A DNA stretch of 7,683 nt, taken from NCBI GenBank assembly GCA_031290695.1, contig JAITNB010000134.1, positions 1 through 7,683 of the forward strand, read 5' to 3'. Position numbers and translations under genes: made by a program. Under the pieces are notes generated by a model. It saw only the letters and a list, made by a program, of their open reading frames with translations. It did not search any database and was not told where the DNA came from. Position 1 is the first letter of the stretch, and each line of letters begins with the position of its first letter. Source of the DNA: Coriobacteriales bacterium. GTDB taxonomy: Bacteria > Actinomycetota > Coriobacteriia > Coriobacteriales > UBA8131. This document shows positions 4,972-7,683 of the stretch, piece after piece.

Positions 4972-7683
4972 TCATCCCAGCGCCCCGATGGCAGCCTCGA
5001 ACACTTGACGGGCCTTGGGGGTGGCCGCACCGCCGCTGGCCTGCTCGACCACGACGGCTACCACGACGCTGCGCCCACCTACCTCGACATACCCCACAAA
5101 CCATGAGTTGTCCTTTGCCACGTTGGTCTCCGCACTGCCAGTCTTGCCGCGCACCGTGTAGCCGCTCACCTGCGCGGCGACACCGGTGCCTTGGGTCACG
5201 ACGCCCTCCATCGCGGAGCCCACCTGCGCGGCCACCGCGGGTGTGACGGCCTCGCTGAACACAACGGGGGACGTGGTCGAGAGCACGCTGCCGTTTGCGC
5301 CCCGTATCGCGTCTACAACGTAGGGGTCCATGATGGTGCCGTTATTGGCAAAGGCGGAGCCCACCATTGCCATCTGCAGCACCGTTGCCTGTGGCCCGGC
5401 AGGGCTTGAATGTTCTCCCACTGGCTGGCCAACGCCGGCCCATGCGGTCTCCCACTCGGTCATCTGCTCGGGGTTGGGCATGAGCGACGGGGTGGTGTTA
5501 AAGTCACGTCCCACCGTGCGGTTAAAGCCAAAGCGCTCGGCCGTTGCGACGAGGTTGGCGGCACCCATGCGGTTGGCCACCTGCGCAAACACCGTGTTTG
5601 ACGAGAGCTCGAATGCGCGTTTGAGGCTCACCGTCCCATAGCTGGCGTTGTCAAAGCTCGTGACGGTCGCACCGCCTATCTCGATGCTCCCCGGCGAGTC
5701 AAACGCGCTCTCAAGCGTCATGCCGCTGCCGCTCAGGGCGCCGGCGAGCGTGACCATCTTAAAGGTGGAGCCCGGCGCGTAAAGCCCGTTGGCTGCACGG
5801 TTAAAGAGCACGCTCTCCTCTGCGCTCGTGCCGGTGCCGTCCTCGACGGTGTTGCCCAGGAGTGCCTCGGCGTCGTTGACGTTGTAGGTGGGGGCGCTTG
5901 CCTGTGCGAGCACTGCGCCCGTCTGCGCGTCGAGCACAACGACCCCGCCTGTCTCCGCCACAAGCACCTGCTCCGCGGCGGCTTGGATGCGCGAGTCGAT
6001 GGTGAGCTGCACGTCGTTACCGGGTACCGGTATGCCCGCCAGCGAGTTCACGACGTCGTTCCAGTTTGAGAAGCCCCTCACTCCGCGCAGGGCCTCCTGC
6101 TGGCTCGCCTCGACGCCCACGGTCCCAAAACGCTGTGAGGTGTAGCCCACCACGTGCGCCGCAAGGCTGCCTTGCGGATACTCCCGCCGGTAACTGCCGT
6201 CCTCCTGCTTCACACTCTGTGCCAGCGTCACGCCGTCGCTGGTGACGATGGCACCGCGCTGCGCCCCCTGCTCCCGCATGAGGGTATGGTTGTTTGACGG
6301 CAGGTTGCGCAGGTCGTCTGCCTCAAACACCATCACATAAGTAAGGTTTGCGATGAGCAGCGCAAAGAGTACGGAGAAGAGCGTGACGAGCAGGGTAAGC
6401 CGCCGCCCCAGTGCCACACGTCCCAGCACGCCGCCCTCGAAGGCCGAGACCCCCTGCATCTCCTCACCGATGCCCGTGCCGCTGTCACCGGCGCGCATGA
6501 GCAGTCCCACGATGATGAAGCTTGCGAGCAGCGACGAGCCGCCCTGGCTTATAAAGGGCAGCGTCACACCGGTGAGGGGGATGAGGCAGGTGTCGCCGCC
6601 CACGATGACGAAGGCCTGCAAGACGATGGCGGCGGTAAGGCCCACTGCGATAAAGGCGTCAACGTCGGAGCGCGCACGTGCGGCGGTTGCCATCCCGCGC
6701 ACCGCAAAGAGCACATACAACAACAGGATGCCGCACACGCCCAAAAGCCCCATCTCCTCGGCCATCGCCACGAAGATGAAGTCGCTCTCGACAACGGGGA
6801 TGAGGTTGGGCATGCCCCGGCCTATGCCTGAGCCAAAGAGGTCGCCGTCGGCCAGCGAGTACAGGGCCTGTACCAGTTGGTAGCCACTGCCCTGCGCGTA
6901 GGCAAAAGGGTCGAGCCAGATGGCGACGCGCGTTTGCACGTGGTCAAACAGCAGCCACGCCGCAACACCGCCCACCACCGCCAGGAGCGCACCGGCGACC
7001 ACATAGGTCTTGCGCCCGGTGGCCGCGTAGATCATCACGAGGAACAGCCCAAAGAACAGCAGCGCACTGCCCAGGTCGCGCTCGAACACCACGATGACCA
7101 GGCTGATGACCCACATGATGAGCAGCGGGGCGAGCGTCTTGAAGTTGGGGACCTTGATGCCCAGCACGCGACGCTTGGACACACTGAGCATCTCGCGGTT
7201 ATCGGCAAGATAGCTGGCGAGGAATATCACGACGAGGACCTTCGCCAGCTCCCCCGGCTGAAACGAGAAGCCGCCCAACTCAAGCCATATCTTCGAGCCG
7301 CCTATCTCGGTGCCTACGAGCGCTGGCAGCAGCAGCAGCACGATACCAACTATCATAATAGTGTATTTGTAAGTACCCAGCTTTCGCAGCGACGGCACCA
7401 CAATGAGCGTCACGACCATCGCCGCGACACCTAAAAAGAGCCAGGCCACCTGACGCCCCGCAAGCGCGGGCGCAAGCCGCATAACAAAGGCGATACCAAT
7501 ACCACTGAGCACAAAGGACAGGGGGAGAAGTGCGGGGTCGGCCTGCGGTGCGAAGCGTCGCGCCGCGAGGTGCGCGGCAAGGAAGGCCGCGAACAGGCCG
7601 AGCGGCACGGCGAGGGTCCCGGAGTCCACGGAGGTGCCGGTGTTCAAAATATCCAAAACAAATAGCAGTATTATGACGGGTGA
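4972..7683 (-). CDS. rodA-pbpA: RodA-type SEDS glycosyltransferase fused to PbpA-type class B penicillin-binding protein (5' end outside window)
   Basis: One reading frame carries both wall-building activities. Residues are numbered from the TTG codon at 7656. Residues 1 to about 390 form a multi-pass SEDS domain that polymerises lipid II into glycan strands: GGSKIW at 119-124, QPGE at 133-136, ERDLGSALLFF at 192-202, the extracellular-loop motif ESDFIF with Asp292 (probable catalytic Asp), AEEMG at 299-303, and the signature PFISQGGSS at 367-375. A linker of about 27 residues, probably cytoplasmic, leads to a further membrane helix at about 419-443. The transpeptidase part follows: RGAIVTSDG at 467-475, then active-site STFK (nucleophile Ser630, Lys633), SSN at 685-687 and KTG at 838-840, so DD-transpeptidase activity is expected. 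The PBP part is about 480 residues, like mycobacterial PbpA, with no PASTA repeats. The frame stays open for nine more codons to the window edge, mostly hydrophobic (SPVIILLFV), and the TTG lacks a ribosome binding site. The gene is therefore almost surely cut at its 5' end. Confidence 0.95.
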   Translation of the reverse strand, partial: SPVIILLFVLDILNTGTSVDSGTLAVPLGLFAAFLAAHLAARRFAPQADPALLPLSFVLSGIGIAFVMRLAPALAGRQVAWLFLGVAAMVVTLIVVPSLRKLGTYKYTIMIVGIVLLLLPALVGTEIGGSKIWLELGGFSFQPGELAKVLVVIFLASYLADNREMLSVSKRRVLGIKVPNFKTLAPLLIMWVISLVIVVFERDLGSALLFFGLFLVMIYAATGRKTYVVAGALLAVVGGVAAWLLFDHVQTRVAIWLDPFAYAQGSGYQLVQALYSLADGDLFGSGIGRGMPNLIPVVESDFIFVAMAEEMGLLGVCGILLLYVLFAVRGMATAARARSDVDAFIAVGLTAAIVLQAFVIVGGDTCLIPLTGVTLPFISQGGSSLLASFIIVGLLMRAGDSGTGIGEEMQGVSAFEGGVLGRVALGRRLTLLVTLFSVLFALLIANLTYVMVFEADDLRNLPSNNHTLMREQGAQRGAIVTSDGVTLAQSVKQEDGSYRREYPQGSLAAHVVGYTSQRFGTVGVEASQQEALRGVRGFSNWNDVVNSLAGIPVPGNDVQLTIDSRIQAAAEQVLVAETGGVVVLDAQTGAVLAQASAPTYNVNDAEALLGNTVEDGTGTSAEESVLFNRAANGLYAPGSTFKMVTLAGALSGSGMTLESAFDSPGSIEIGGATVTSFDNASYGTVSLKRAFELSSNTVFAQVANRMGAANLVATAERFGFNRTVGRDFNTTPSLMPNPEQMTEWETAWAGVGQPVGEHSSPAGPQATVLQMAMVGSAFANNGTIMDPYVVDAIRGANGSVLSTTSPVVFSEAVTPAVAAQVGSAMEGVVTQGTGVAAQVSGYTVRGKTGSAETNVAKDNSWFVGYVEVGGRSVVVAVVVEQASGGAATPKARQVFEAAIGALG

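Noticed and set aside
7250..7261. QPGE in place of the common QPSE in the SEDS domain
   Set aside because: Variation at this position is, to my knowledge, common in actinobacterial RodA proteins, so it is not evidence of lost function.
6353..7434. Two + strand open frames (6353-6883 and 6877-7434) opposite the SEDS domain
   Set aside because: They are antisense shadows of conserved membrane-protein sequence and have no supporting features.
7660..7675. AT-rich stretch at the right edge as a promoter for the fusion gene
   Set aside because: It lies inside the open frame encoding part of a membrane helix and has no proper -10/-35 pair; coding constraint explains it better.

Overview
The window is a compact, GC-rich bacterial chromosomal segment. 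A tRNA gene lies at the left edge on the + strand. Everything after it is transcribed on the - strand, from right to left. The right part matches the actinobacterial rodA-pbpA-pknA-pknB neighbourhood for cell-wall growth. The middle part is an ISC-type iron-sulfur cluster operon led by a MOSC-domain gene of a kind common in anaerobes. Together these suggest an anaerobic Actinomycetota, most likely a member of the Coriobacteriia (Atopobium/Olsenella/Collinsella/Eggerthella relatives). This placement is inferred from gene content and composition, since no marker gene such as rRNA is present.

Layout, left to right. Positions 4-79 hold a complete tRNA-Arg(CCU) with encoded CCA. Positions 80-162 are a short convergent spacer with a 10-bp hairpin that could terminate transcription from both sides. 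Positions 163-2823 hold a - strand operon read as MOSC protein, cysteine desulfurase IscS/NifS, scaffold IscU/NifU, then an Rrf2-family (IscR-like) regulator. Its genes are 14 and 26 nt apart, and the last pair overlaps by one base. The 123-bp AT-rich gap 2824-2946 carries a good -10 box and a 14-bp palindrome lying exactly where the -35 box should be, a plausible site for the operon's own regulator. Positions 2947-4917 encode a PnkB/PrkC-type serine/threonine kinase with one membrane segment and four external PASTA repeats. A 54-bp gap follows, with a possible extended -10 promoter. Positions 4972-7683 encode one polypeptide that joins a RodA-type SEDS glycosyltransferase to a PbpA-type class B penicillin-binding transpeptidase. 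Its reading frame is still open at the window edge, so the true N-terminus lies outside.

How the genes work together. The fusion protein would carry both the glycan-polymerising and the cross-linking step of peptidoglycan synthesis in a fixed 1:1 unit. The neighbouring PASTA kinase would sense muropeptides or lipid II and phosphorylate wall-synthesis partners. In the other operon, IscS removes sulfur from cysteine and IscU assembles the Fe-S cluster. The Rrf2 protein probably senses cluster status and adjusts the operon. The MOSC protein may be a sulfur- or molybdenum-cofactor-related partner of IscS. The most notable features are the SEDS-PBP fusion, the MOSC-IscS-IscU-Rrf2 gene order, and the altered cluster-ligand pattern in the Rrf2 protein. 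No mobile element, CRISPR array, or wholly unknown gene is visible, and no stretch above 300 bases lacks a gene.
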